From the NCBI GenBank assembly GCA_045637525.1, contig JAZTZP010000122.1, forward strand, positions 1 through 23,005: a stretch of DNA of 23,005 bases, in the 5' to 3' direction. Below, in pieces: positions 1-7,740 of this stretch. The notes beneath the pieces are model-generated. The model ran no database searches. It saw only the letters and a program-made list of their open reading frames with translations, and was not told the DNA's origin. Every line of letters begins with the position of its first letter. The stretch's first letter is position 1. A program made the translations under genes and the position numbers. The DNA is from JAZTZP01 sp045637525 (GTDB lineage: Bacteria > Bacillota > Clostridia > UBA1381).

Positions 1-292
1 TAAACTATAATTTACAGTGAAATTTTTTGCCATAGGCAAAAAGTGAAATCCAACCATTATGGTTGGGTGAAATTCGCATAAATGCGAGTGAAATTTGCGA
101 CTTTTAAGTCGCAAGTTATGGAAAGAAAATCGACAAGGGATTTTCTGATTTTAAATTCAGAAATTGCTTGCAATTTCTATCGAAACCTGTCGCATAGCGA
201 CAGATTTCACCCATGCTTTGCATGGATTTCACTCACACGAAGTGTGAATTTCACATTTTGATAAAAGCAAAATATTTCACTATTATAGTTTA
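1..292. mobile_element. MITE-like multi-hairpin structured element
   Basis: Terminal inverted repeats TAAACTATAAT (1-11) and ATTATAGTTTA (282-292) bound an element with no coding capacity. Inside are perfect short hairpins at 24-42, 50-66, 74-87, 95-114, 124-146, 159-178, 187-203, 211-225, 233-247 and 255-273, with stems of 6 to 9 bp and mostly 2-3 nt loops (7 nt in 124-146 and 255-273). On the left arm they are separated by GTGAAAT (17-23, 43-49, 67-73, 88-94); on the right arm by ATTTCAC (204-210, 226-232, 248-254, 274-280). The spacers abut the stems exactly and pair left to right. No transposase is present, so mobility is inferred from the terminal repeats only; a structural or regulatory role is also possible. 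It may begin before base 1. Confidence 0.7.
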
Positions 293-318
293 GAGGCGAA
301 CAGCCTATAAACTATAAT
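282..318 (+). repeat. Inverted repeat made by two terminal-repeat copies
   Basis: ATTATAGTTTAGAGGC (282-297) and GCCTATAAACTATAAT (303-318) pair over 16 positions with one G-A mismatch, around the 5-nt loop GAACA. The right half holds a third copy of the element's terminal repeat (308-318), lying outside the main element. There is no following U-tract, so it is not a standard terminator. Confidence 0.7.
289..318 (+). promoter_or_regulatory. Possible promoter of the binding-protein gene
   Basis: TATAAT at 313-318 lies inside the third terminal-repeat copy. TTTAGA at 289-294 (4 of 6 matches to TTGACA) stands 18 nt upstream. Transcription would start near 325, leaving a leader of about 30 nt before the ATG at 357. 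The -10 box is exact and the -35 box is weak. Read-through from genes upstream of the window is equally possible. Confidence 0.4.
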
Positions 319-356
319 CTTTCGGATTGTCTGAAAAATAAAAGGAGGAATAAAAC

Positions 357-1820
357 ATGAAAAATTTAAAAAAGACGATTGCGGCGATGCTTGCGCTTGC
401 TATGGTGATTCCTATGGCAGGCTGCGGCAAGGATAAGGAAACTGCAGAGAGCTCGGACGGAGTACCTACACTCAGTTGGCTTGTGCCGGGTGATAAGCAG
501 GCAGACACAGCATTGGTTTTGGAAAAGGCTAATGCGATTTTGGAGGAAAAATGCGGTGCAAAGCTTGACCTGCAATTTATAGATACAGGTGCATTCACTG
601 AGAAGATGAACATGAAGATGGCGAGCAGCGAGGAATTTGATATATGCTTCACCGGCTATGTTAATAAATTTCCGGATGGCGTAAGAAAAGGCGGCTTTTA
701 TGATATGACCGAGTTTATTGAAAATTCTGAAAAAATAAAGGCAACAATTCCGCAATACATATTAGACCTTACAAAGATAGACGGAAGATATTACGGAATT
801 GCAAATCAGCAGGTAATACCAGTTGCGAGCGGTCTTTTTGTAGATAAAAAGCTTGCTGATGAATTTGGATTGAAGGTTGAAGATATAAAGTGTCTTGAAG
901 ATATAGAGCCATTCCTCAAATGGGTAAAGGAAAATAAGCCGGATTTGTATCCCTTCAGAACAGGTGGTACTAACTATGGTTCGAAAAACGGACCCAAGGA
1001 AAACTTCGCAGATGTACCGAATGGACATGGTGTGATTGTATGGGATAATGATGGCAACTATGAGATTAAGCCGAAATATGAGCTTGAAGGTGCATTTGCA
1101 AATGCAGAGATTCTCTGGGACTGGTATCAGAAGGGCTATATCCGTCAGGATGTGGCAAGCGTTCTAAGTGATACTCAAGAGGTTAATGCCGGAAGGTACG
1201 CGGCATGGAGAGGCACATATAAGCCGGGCGGTGCAGAAGAATTTGCAATTACACACGGAGGCAGAGAAGTAATTTGTGCGTTAATCAGTACCCCGATTTT
1301 ATCGGGTGGCGGTGGAACAGCGGCAAATACGGCGATAAGTAAAAGCTCGAAGCATCCGGAACTTGCTTTTAAGATTATTGAAGAGGTTAATACAAATCCG
1401 GAGCTTTTAAATATTCTTTGCTATGGAATAGAAGGAACTCATTATACACTTGATGAAAACGGATGCGCAGTTCCGGTTGAAAATTCAGGCTATCCAATAA
1501 ATGCGGCTTGGAAAATGGGTAACGTTTTTAATTCACTCAGAACCCCCGGACAGCCTGAGGATGTATGGGAGCAGACAGCGAAATTTAACGAAGAGGCATT
1601 GAAATCTCCTATCAACGGATTCGTTTTTGATTCCACACCTGTGCGAGTTGAATTAGGGCAAATATCAACTGTTCAATCAAAATATGATATGCTTACAAAC
1701 GGCTCGGCAGACCCGTCAATGTATCTTGATTCATATATCGAGGAAATGAAAAAAGCAGGTGCAGAGGTTGTGGTGGAAGAGGTAAAAAGACAAGTAGCTG
1801 AATGGGAAAAGACAAAATAA
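357..1820 (+). CDS. Extracellular sugar-binding lipoprotein (LplA/DUF3502 type)
   Basis: A 487-aa ABC-importer solute-binding protein. The N-terminus has KK charges, a hydrophobic stretch and the lipobox MAGC, so Cys23 should be lipidated and the protein anchored outside the membrane. The body has the layout of family 1 sugar-binding proteins. The C-terminal part (about 350-487), with a disordered-looking start near DPSMYLDSY and a terminal charged helix ending VAEWEKTK, resembles the DUF3502 region of LplA/YtcQ-like binding proteins for oligosaccharides. AGGAGG at 343-348, 8 nt before the ATG, fixes the start. It is the first gene of the locus; 23 nt separate its stop from the next start. 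The usual LplB/YtcP-type permeases are absent here and may lie upstream, beyond the structured element. The ligand cannot be read from sequence; an oligosaccharide released by the downstream surface enzymes is the natural guess. Confidence 0.88.
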   Translation: MKNLKKTIAAMLALAMVIPMAGCGKDKETAESSDGVPTLSWLVPGDKQADTALVLEKANAILEEKCGAKLDLQFIDTGAFTEKMNMKMASSEEFDICFTGYVNKFPDGVRKGGFYDMTEFIENSEKIKATIPQYILDLTKIDGRYYGIANQQVIPVASGLFVDKKLADEFGLKVEDIKCLEDIEPFLKWVKENKPDLYPFRTGGTNYGSKNGPKENFADVPNGHGVIVWDNDGNYEIKPKYELEGAFANAEILWDWYQKGYIRQDVASVLSDTQEVNAGRYAAWRGTYKPGGAEEFAITHGGREVICALISTPILSGGGGTAANTAISKSSKHPELAFKIIEEVNTNPELLNILCYGIEGTHYTLDENGCAVPVENSGYPINAAWKMGNVFNSLRTPGQPEDVWEQTAKFNEEALKSPINGFVFDSTPVRVELGQISTVQSKYDMLTNGSADPSMYLDSYIEEMKKAGAEVVVEEVKRQVAEWEKTK

Positions 1821-1830
1821 GACTAACAGA

Positions 1831-1846
1831 AAGGGATGATAAAGTG
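1831..1846 (+). promoter_or_regulatory. RBS deciding a GTG start
   Basis: AAGGGA at 1831-1836 is 7 nt upstream of GTG at 1844. Starting here gives a clean signal peptide (VKKTVAILLSLSM). The in-frame ATG at 1802 would overlap the previous gene and add 14 charged residues ahead of the signal sequence. Confidence 0.7.
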
Positions 1847-4429
1847 AAAAAAACAGTAGCAATTTTATTGAGCTTAAGTATGCTAAGTGTTTTTTCGGGA
1901 TCTGTGAATGCCGTACGTGGAGATGATATTACTGCTATTTATGTTGCAACGGATGGAAATGACGGTGGTGAAGGTACAAAGGAAAGCCCGTTTGCAACTC
2001 TTGAAAAAGCAAGAGATTATATAAGAAATCTTAAAAAACAAGGTACAATAGGAAATGACGGTGCAGTAGTTTATATCAGAGGCGGGCAATATCAAAGGAC
2101 TAAGGGTTTTACTTTGACTGCGGAGGATTCAGGAACGGAAAATGCACCGATTGTATGGAGAGCATATCCCGGAGAAGAAGTTGAATTTATGGGAGGTGTA
2201 AACTTAGCTCCAAAAGATTTTTCGAAGATTACCGATCAGGCGGAAAAAGATAAAATAGGCAATTCAGAAGCCATTTCAAAAATTGTGTATGTAGACCTTG
2301 ATAAATATAATATTAAATATGTTGATACAACCAAGAACGGAAGTTATACATACACTTCGTATATGGAAGAGCTGACAGGAAAGGCACCTACCGATTATGC
2401 ACCGGAGGTTTTTGTAGACGGAGTATCATATACGGTAGCAAGGTATCCTAATGACAGAGATATGATAATAACTGATATTATAGACAAAGGTTCTGTGCCT
2501 CGTAATGCAACTGAGGATATGACATATGAAGAAAAATTCAGACCGTTTAAAATAAAGCCTGAGAAAAAGGATGAAGAAAGATCGGCTCGCTGGGGAAATG
2601 CTGAGGATGCACTTCTGTATGGTAAATTTTTTAATGATTGGGCAGACCAGACAGTGCCATTAAAAAGTGTTGAAAACGGAGTAATAGAATCAGAATGGCC
2701 GAGTCTTTACAGTGTTTCAAAAGAGAAACCGTTTTATATATATAATCTTTTGGAAGAACTGGATATTGAGGGAGAATATTATATAGATAAAGCAAAAAAC
2801 AGGCTGTATATTTATCCGCCGCAGTCTAATAATTATAACGTTGTTTTGACATCTCTTAATGATGTTATGTTTGATATAAACGGAGCTTCATATGTAACAT
2901 TTAAAAACATAGATATGACAAGCAATAATTTATCTTTTAAAATTTCCGGTGGTTCAAAAAAGGCTGTATTTGATACCGGTGTTATACGTTATAATCAGGC
3001 AAGAGCCGGAAGTATTGGAGATTGTACGGAAAGTGGAATTAAAAACTATTATATACATGATGTAAACGGAGGAGTTTCAATTTCCGGTGGAAATAATGAA
3101 ACTCTTGAAAGGGCAAATAACTTTATAGAGAATTGCGAATTTGAAAATTACGCAAGACTTCAAAAAACATATAATTCCGCAATAAGTGTAAGCGGTGTTG
3201 GAAACAGAGTTGTGCATAATGAAATACACGGGGCAGAGCACCTCGCAATGACACCGGGCGGAGTCAATAACACAATTGCATATAATGAATTTTATGATGT
3301 ATGTAAAAACACAGATGATGCCGGTGTAATTTACGGCGGACGTGCATATCTTTTAAGAGGAAACAGGATAATGTATAATTATTTCCATGATATAGAATCC
3401 GAAACAACAGGTTCATTTGGTGTTCACGGAGTTTATCTTGATGACGGTTTTTCGGGTGGAATAGTTGTTGGAAATGTGTTTGAAAATCTTACAGGTACAG
3501 CAATATTTTTTGCAGGAAAAGACAATTATGCTGCAAATAATATCTTCATAAATGTACAAAAAAATGCAATAACAAACAGTCCAAGATTGATGAATGGAGT
3601 GGGGCAGGGGAGTGGTCCGGATGTAGCGCAGTATCTTTTAGATTCATTGAAGGGTATTCCGTATAAAAACGAATATTGGCAGAAGGAGTTTCCGGAGGTT
3701 TACAATGCTGAAACGGATATGTTCCCTAAAATCAATGTAAATAACGTATGGGTAAGAAATCTTTCATATAAGAGCCCGGCAATTGCAGGTGCCCAGGGAG
3801 AGAATACATCAGAAAACAATTGGAAAACAGATTTTGACCCCGGATTTTATGACTTGGCAAACAGAAATTATCTTTTAAAGCCTGATGCTGAGGTCTTTAA
3901 AAAGATAGAAGGTTTTGAACCGGTACCATTTACAAGAATGGGAAGGTATTCCGAGAGAGCGATGGATAGAATTTCAGATGCAGTAAGTTTGCATATAAAT
4001 TCACCTTATGCATTTGTTAAAGGAGAAGAAAAGCATATTGATGAAGCGAACGATGAGGTTGTTCCGGTGATTATAGATGATTCTACATATATACCAATAA
4101 GATTTGTTTCAGAAGGTTTTGGAGCTGAGGTGGATTATGATGATGAAACAGAGGATGCAACCATAATTCTTGACGGGAAAAGTCTGATAATAAACAGTAA
4201 TACAACCATGGCTAAAAAAGATGGCACGGAAATAGACATGGAAATTAAACCGCTACTTATGAACTCAAGACTCTATGTTCCCTTAAGAAAGGTATCTGAG
4301 CTTTTGGGAAAACAGGTTTTCTGGGATGATTTGGGACTTATAACGATAAGTGATACGGAAAATTTGATGGATAGTGATGTTGACCGTGAGTTGATTGACT
4401 ATATTTCTTCAGAACTTACAATTTATTAA
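1844..4429 (+). CDS. Secreted GH141-like beta-helix glycosidase with C-terminal Cu-amine-oxidase-N-like domain
   Basis: An 861-aa secreted protein, with a GTG start chosen from the RBS and signal peptide. The signal peptide ends near SGSVNA. From about residue 32, IYVATDGNDGG...SPFATLEKA is the typical entry strand of right-handed beta-helix proteins. The helix, rich in GNxIxYN coils, continues to about 660. The segment DAGVIYGGR (Asp492) and GVYLDDG (Asp533, Asp534) are 41 residues apart, as in glycoside hydrolase family 141, where a two-Asp catalytic pair has been proposed; known members include an alpha-L-fucosidase and a xylanase. Residues 738-850 hold two copies of the TYIPIRFVSEGFGAEV/LYVPLRKVSELLGKQV pattern of the copper amine oxidase N-terminal domain, a wall or self-association module in Clostridia rather than an oxidase. 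Paralogous to the gene at 15295. The family is fairly sure; the substrate is unknown. Confidence 0.8.
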   Translation: MKKTVAILLSLSMLSVFSGSVNAVRGDDITAIYVATDGNDGGEGTKESPFATLEKARDYIRNLKKQGTIGNDGAVVYIRGGQYQRTKGFTLTAEDSGTENAPIVWRAYPGEEVEFMGGVNLAPKDFSKITDQAEKDKIGNSEAISKIVYVDLDKYNIKYVDTTKNGSYTYTSYMEELTGKAPTDYAPEVFVDGVSYTVARYPNDRDMIITDIIDKGSVPRNATEDMTYEEKFRPFKIKPEKKDEERSARWGNAEDALLYGKFFNDWADQTVPLKSVENGVIESEWPSLYSVSKEKPFYIYNLLEELDIEGEYYIDKAKNRLYIYPPQSNNYNVVLTSLNDVMFDINGASYVTFKNIDMTSNNLSFKISGGSKKAVFDTGVIRYNQARAGSIGDCTESGIKNYYIHDVNGGVSISGGNNETLERANNFIENCEFENYARLQKTYNSAISVSGVGNRVVHNEIHGAEHLAMTPGGVNNTIAYNEFYDVCKNTDDAGVIYGGRAYLLRGNRIMYNYFHDIESETTGSFGVHGVYLDDGFSGGIVVGNVFENLTGTAIFFAGKDNYAANNIFINVQKNAITNSPRLMNGVGQGSGPDVAQYLLDSLKGIPYKNEYWQKEFPEVYNAETDMFPKINVNNVWVRNLSYKSPAIAGAQGENTSENNWKTDFDPGFYDLANRNYLLKPDAEVFKKIEGFEPVPFTRMGRYSERAMDRISDAVSLHINSPYAFVKGEEKHIDEANDEVVPVIIDDSTYIPIRFVSEGFGAEVDYDDETEDATIILDGKSLIINSNTTMAKKDGTEIDMEIKPLLMNSRLYVPLRKVSELLGKQVFWDDLGLITISDTENLMDSDVDRELIDYISSELTIY

Positions 4430-4457
4430 AATATAAAACAGAAAGGTAGAGAATGAA

Positions 4458-7400
4458 ATGAAAAAAGAAATTCTAAAAAAAATGTTGGGAAGTACTTTAG
4501 CGTTGGCAATGCTGCTGAGTAGTATACCGGCTATGGCAGAGGAAACTGCGGGAGACGCAGCCACAGATGATACAACAACCGAAATAACCTACGGAAGTTA
4601 CATGGGTTGGGATTTTGACAGCAGTGAATCACAGAACTGGACATTTACAGAGGGTCTGGTTACAGGCTCTCAAATGACCTATAAAACAGAAGATGGAAAC
4701 GGATATGCAAGCATGAAGATTGCGGCAGGAACAACTGTTGCAACCGCCGACGGAACAATGGATAACACTCCTAATGCGTCTATGGTGCTTGATGAACCGT
4801 ATTATTTAGAGCCGAGTGCAACAACGGTCATGACAGCAAAAGTAAGATTCAGTGAAATTCCGTCTACTGATTTAAGAATACCATTTACAATAAATATACC
4901 GACAAACTTTAATAAAACATCAGGATTAAAGAGTTTTTGGACATTTATTAGTGGTACGGGATTTGTAAGAACCGAAAAGAATTCGGGTGCAACAACTGAT
5001 TTGAATTATCTGCCGACCGGGCATTACGGAAAATATAATTATACTTCGGCAAGAAATGCGATGGTTGCAAGCAGTAAGCTTTCAGCGGATACGTGGTATA
5101 CCGTTAAAGCTACAATAACAACAGATGTAAACGGAAAGCCTGCAACTGTTGTTTACAATATAAAAGGCGGCGACGTGGATTATGAAACAGACGAGCTTAC
5201 AGTTGAGCAATGGTCTTTGATAGATGCAAATGCTGATAAAATTTCAAGCTTAAATGTTGTATTTGATATAAGAGCGGCGTTAGCAAACGATTTCTACTAT
5301 GACATTGATGATGTTTATATCTATAACCCTGAAAATTATGAAGCGTCATTAAAAGACTGTTCTTTCTTTGATAAAGCAGAAGAACTTAATATTAATTTGT
5401 TGGCAGAGCCTGATGATGCTGAAAATCTGATTAGAAAAGTTAAAATTTATAATAAAGAAAATGTAGAACAGGAAATTTCGGCTGTTACATATGATGCAGA
5501 GTCAAAGTGCGTTAAAATTGTACCGGAGACGGCATTGCCGGTTGGCAAATATACAATGACAGCGGATATTACAATTGCAGGGGTTGAAATTAATACAACT
5601 GAGTTTTCGTTTGCGGTAGCAGAAAGCTTTGTAAGCCTTGGCGATTTTGAAGACGATATTGACAACTGGGAATTTAACGCAGGTCAGGTTACAGGATCTG
5701 AAATGATATATAAAACAGACGCAGACGGAAACGGATATGCAAGTATAAAAATTGCAAAAGAAATAAAACCTACAGATTATGATATAAGTAATTCACCTTA
5801 TGCATCATTGGCACTTGATAAAGAGTATTATTTAGCTCCAAATGAAACAACTGTAATGTCTGCAAAAGTAAGATTCAGTGAAATACCAACTACAGATTTA
5901 AGAATTCCTTTGGCAATGAATATTCCGGCAAATTATAACTCACATTCTGCATTAAAGAGCTTTTGGATGTGGACTAACGGAGGATTTTACAGGATTGAAA
6001 AAAATGAAGCGGGTACAACAGGGTTAAATTATTTACCGACAGGGCATTATGGTAAATATAAGAATGCTCCTCTAAGAAATGCAATGGTTGCAAGCAGTAA
6101 GCTTTCAGCGGATACGTGGTATACAGTTAAAGCTGCAATAACAACAGATGACAAAGGCATACCTGCAACTGTTGTTTACAATATAAAAGGCGGAGATGTT
6201 AATTATACTTCAAGTGCTCAGGAAGTTACACAATGGTCAATACTCGAAGATAACGGTAAAATTTCAAACCTGAATTTCGTGTTTAACGTAAGAGCGGCAC
6301 TAACTAATGACTTTGTTTATGACATTGATGACATTTGTATTTACAGCCCGGAACATTTCAGAGCAGGGCTTGAGTCAAGTGTGTTTGTGGATAAAGCAGA
6401 GGTTATTAAGGTTAATGCAAGCGGCAAATTTACAAGTGAAAACTTAGTAAAGGTATATAATGCGGAGGGCGTTGAGGTACCGGTAACAGCAACAGCTCAA
6501 AATAATCAACTTACCGTAACACTTAGCGAAGCACAAACAGTTAAAGGCGAATATGCTTTGGATTTAAGTAAAATTAAGGTTGACGGTATAGCATTACCTG
6601 AAAGTGAATTTAAATTTTATGTAATTCCTGAATATGTTAAACTCAATAACTGGAGCTTTAGTGAGGGAACAGATACAGCAGGCTCTGCAATGGAAGATAC
6701 AGAAGATTATGCAAGAATAACAATTCCTGCAATGGCAAAGCCAACAGGTTCAAGACATGTATCTTCAAGTGCACATGCATATGTTGATTTAGAAGAGGCA
6801 TATAAGTTAAAGGAAAATGCAGAGGTTGTTATTTCTGCAAAAATGAGAACAAGTGATACCTTAAGCAGTGTTAGAAAGATGTTTATGTTAAATGCAACTC
6901 AGAACAGCCTTTATAATAACTGGAATCTTGATCTTTTGTGGAATCAGAGAGAAAACGGTTCTCTTTGGAATGCACCAGGTAATGCCGATGTTAATGTTGG
7001 TGCAGGGTATGGAACAGGAAAGCCGCAGGGCAGCCCTGCTTCAATTGTGCAAACAGGCTTCCAACCAAATGAATGGTATGATATTAAAACAATTCTTACA
7101 ACTGATGCAAATGGATATATCTGTGCAGCAAGATATATTATTGACGGTGACGGAGTTCAGTATGAAACAAAAAATGAAGTGGTGAATCAGTGGAGTTTAG
7201 TTGAAAAAAATGAAATTTCACGCCTTAGCTTCTCATTCCTGGTACTTGAGGATTTAGAAGAAGATTTAACATTTGATTTTAAAGATATGAGCATAAGAAC
7301 TCTTGGAAATACTGTGGAAGGCAGTGTCTGCATTACAGATGCAGATGGAAAGTCGCTTGATACTTTGGCGGGAGATGTTTATGCAAGCTTTACATATTCT

Positions 7401-7637
7401 CATGAAGGATATAACACTACAATGCAAAAGATTCTTGCATTATATGAAAAACAAGGCGATTTATTTAAACTTGTAAAGGTTGTTAAAGAAGATGTGACTG
7501 TTACAGCATATGATACTTTTGAAGGTGTTATGGAAGAATCAATAACAGTTCCTGAAGACGGAAAGGATTATATTGTTAAGGCGTTTTTATGGGATATTAA
7601 TTTAAAACCATATTGTGCTTCAGATATATTGGATTAA
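4458..7637 (+). CDS. Secreted protein with three lectin-like beta-sandwich modules
   Basis: A 1059-aa protein with a signal peptide (MKKEILKKMLG then a hydrophobic run ending AMAEE). Three copies of a module of about 225-245 aa lie at roughly 49-294, 393-634 and 728-949. Each opens with an aromatic W-[DTES]F strand, has a VxxAKxR segment, a WY[TD][VI]K strand before an ITTDxNG or LTTDANG turn, and closes with YDIDD[VI] or FDFKD. This is the look of a laminin-G/concanavalin-type jelly roll. Ig-like domains of about 95 residues link the modules. A C-terminal domain (955-1059) ends with the motif FLWDINLKPYC, also found in the protein at 15295. No catalytic residues, SLH or sortase signal were seen, so a glycan-binding or matrix role is inferred. 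GAAAGG at 4441-4446 is the RBS. Copies 1 and 2, and the copy in the next gene, share DNA-level identity. Confidence 0.75.
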   Translation: MKKEILKKMLGSTLALAMLLSSIPAMAEETAGDAATDDTTTEITYGSYMGWDFDSSESQNWTFTEGLVTGSQMTYKTEDGNGYASMKIAAGTTVATADGTMDNTPNASMVLDEPYYLEPSATTVMTAKVRFSEIPSTDLRIPFTINIPTNFNKTSGLKSFWTFISGTGFVRTEKNSGATTDLNYLPTGHYGKYNYTSARNAMVASSKLSADTWYTVKATITTDVNGKPATVVYNIKGGDVDYETDELTVEQWSLIDANADKISSLNVVFDIRAALANDFYYDIDDVYIYNPENYEASLKDCSFFDKAEELNINLLAEPDDAENLIRKVKIYNKENVEQEISAVTYDAESKCVKIVPETALPVGKYTMTADITIAGVEINTTEFSFAVAESFVSLGDFEDDIDNWEFNAGQVTGSEMIYKTDADGNGYASIKIAKEIKPTDYDISNSPYASLALDKEYYLAPNETTVMSAKVRFSEIPTTDLRIPLAMNIPANYNSHSALKSFWMWTNGGFYRIEKNEAGTTGLNYLPTGHYGKYKNAPLRNAMVASSKLSADTWYTVKAAITTDDKGIPATVVYNIKGGDVNYTSSAQEVTQWSILEDNGKISNLNFVFNVRAALTNDFVYDIDDICIYSPEHFRAGLESSVFVDKAEVIKVNASGKFTSENLVKVYNAEGVEVPVTATAQNNQLTVTLSEAQTVKGEYALDLSKIKVDGIALPESEFKFYVIPEYVKLNNWSFSEGTDTAGSAMEDTEDYARITIPAMAKPTGSRHVSSSAHAYVDLEEAYKLKENAEVVISAKMRTSDTLSSVRKMFMLNATQNSLYNNWNLDLLWNQRENGSLWNAPGNADVNVGAGYGTGKPQGSPASIVQTGFQPNEWYDIKTILTTDANGYICAARYIIDGDGVQYETKNEVVNQWSLVEKNEISRLSFSFLVLEDLEEDLTFDFKDMSIRTLGNTVEGSVCITDADGKSLDTLAGDVYASFTYSHEGYNTTMQKILALYEKQGDLFKLVKVVKEDVTVTAYDTFEGVMEESITVPEDGKDYIVKAFLWDINLKPYCASDILD
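4861..5140 (+). repeat. Near-identical DNA repeat, copy A (pairs with 8099-8378)
   Basis: Aligned without gaps at an offset of 3238. I count 17 differences over the first 240 bases (4861-5100 against 8099-8338), about 93% identity. It encodes the core of the lectin-like module. The identity includes synonymous positions, pointing to recent duplication or gene conversion. Confidence 0.85.
5051..5171 (+). repeat. Near-identical DNA repeat, copy C (pairs with 6074-6194)
   Basis: Aligned at an offset of 1023 with the second module of the same gene. The first 70 or so bases differ at only about three positions, and the last 30 or so bases are identical. A short central stretch differs more. Confidence 0.75.
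6074..6194 (+). repeat. Near-identical DNA repeat, copy D (pairs with 5051-5171)
   Basis: Second-module partner of the repeat at 5051-5171, inside the same coding sequence. Outside this patch the two modules diverge clearly at DNA level, which suggests local gene conversion rather than a recent whole-module duplication. Confidence 0.75.
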
Positions 7638-7657
7638 ATAACGGATTAACTTTATTG

Positions 7658-7695
7658 AAGCGGCAGAGTAGATATTTACATCTGCTCTGCCGCTT
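7658..7695 (+). other. Strong intergenic hairpin without U-tract
   Basis: AAGCGGCAGAGTAGAT (7658-7673) pairs with ATCTGCTCTGCCGCTT (7680-7695) over 16 bp with a single G-U pair and a 6-nt loop. It lies in the 103-nt gap between two surface-protein genes. The sequence after it (TGAAGATATTG) has no T-run, so it may act as an mRNA stability or processing element, or a leaky terminator, rather than a full stop. I see no convincing promoter between it and the next start. Confidence 0.8.
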
Positions 7696-7740
7696 TGAAG
7701 ATATTGAAGGCTTATTGATATTAGACATAAGGAGAAGGTT

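Noticed and set aside
16..281. CRISPR-like regular repeats with GTGAAAT
   Set aside because: The repeats are only 7 nt, the intervals are self-complementary hairpins of unequal length, and the repeat orientation flips halfway. None of this fits a CRISPR array.
305..755. Minus-strand frames over the binding-protein gene
   Set aside because: They are antisense to a clear lipoprotein gene, and no RBS, promoter or recognisable product was found.
1802..1843. ATG start at 1802 for the first beta-helix gene
   Set aside because: It overlaps the previous gene, lacks an RBS and puts a charged stretch before the signal peptide; GTG 1844 has an RBS at proper spacing.
6892..7185. 97-codon + strand frame inside the three-module protein
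   Set aside because: It lies in another frame of a well-supported gene, with no RBS and low-complexity composition.
7695..7724. Promoter (TTGAAG / TATTAG) before the giant hydrolase gene
   Set aside because: Both boxes are poor matches at an 18-nt spacing; not better than chance in AT-rich sequence.
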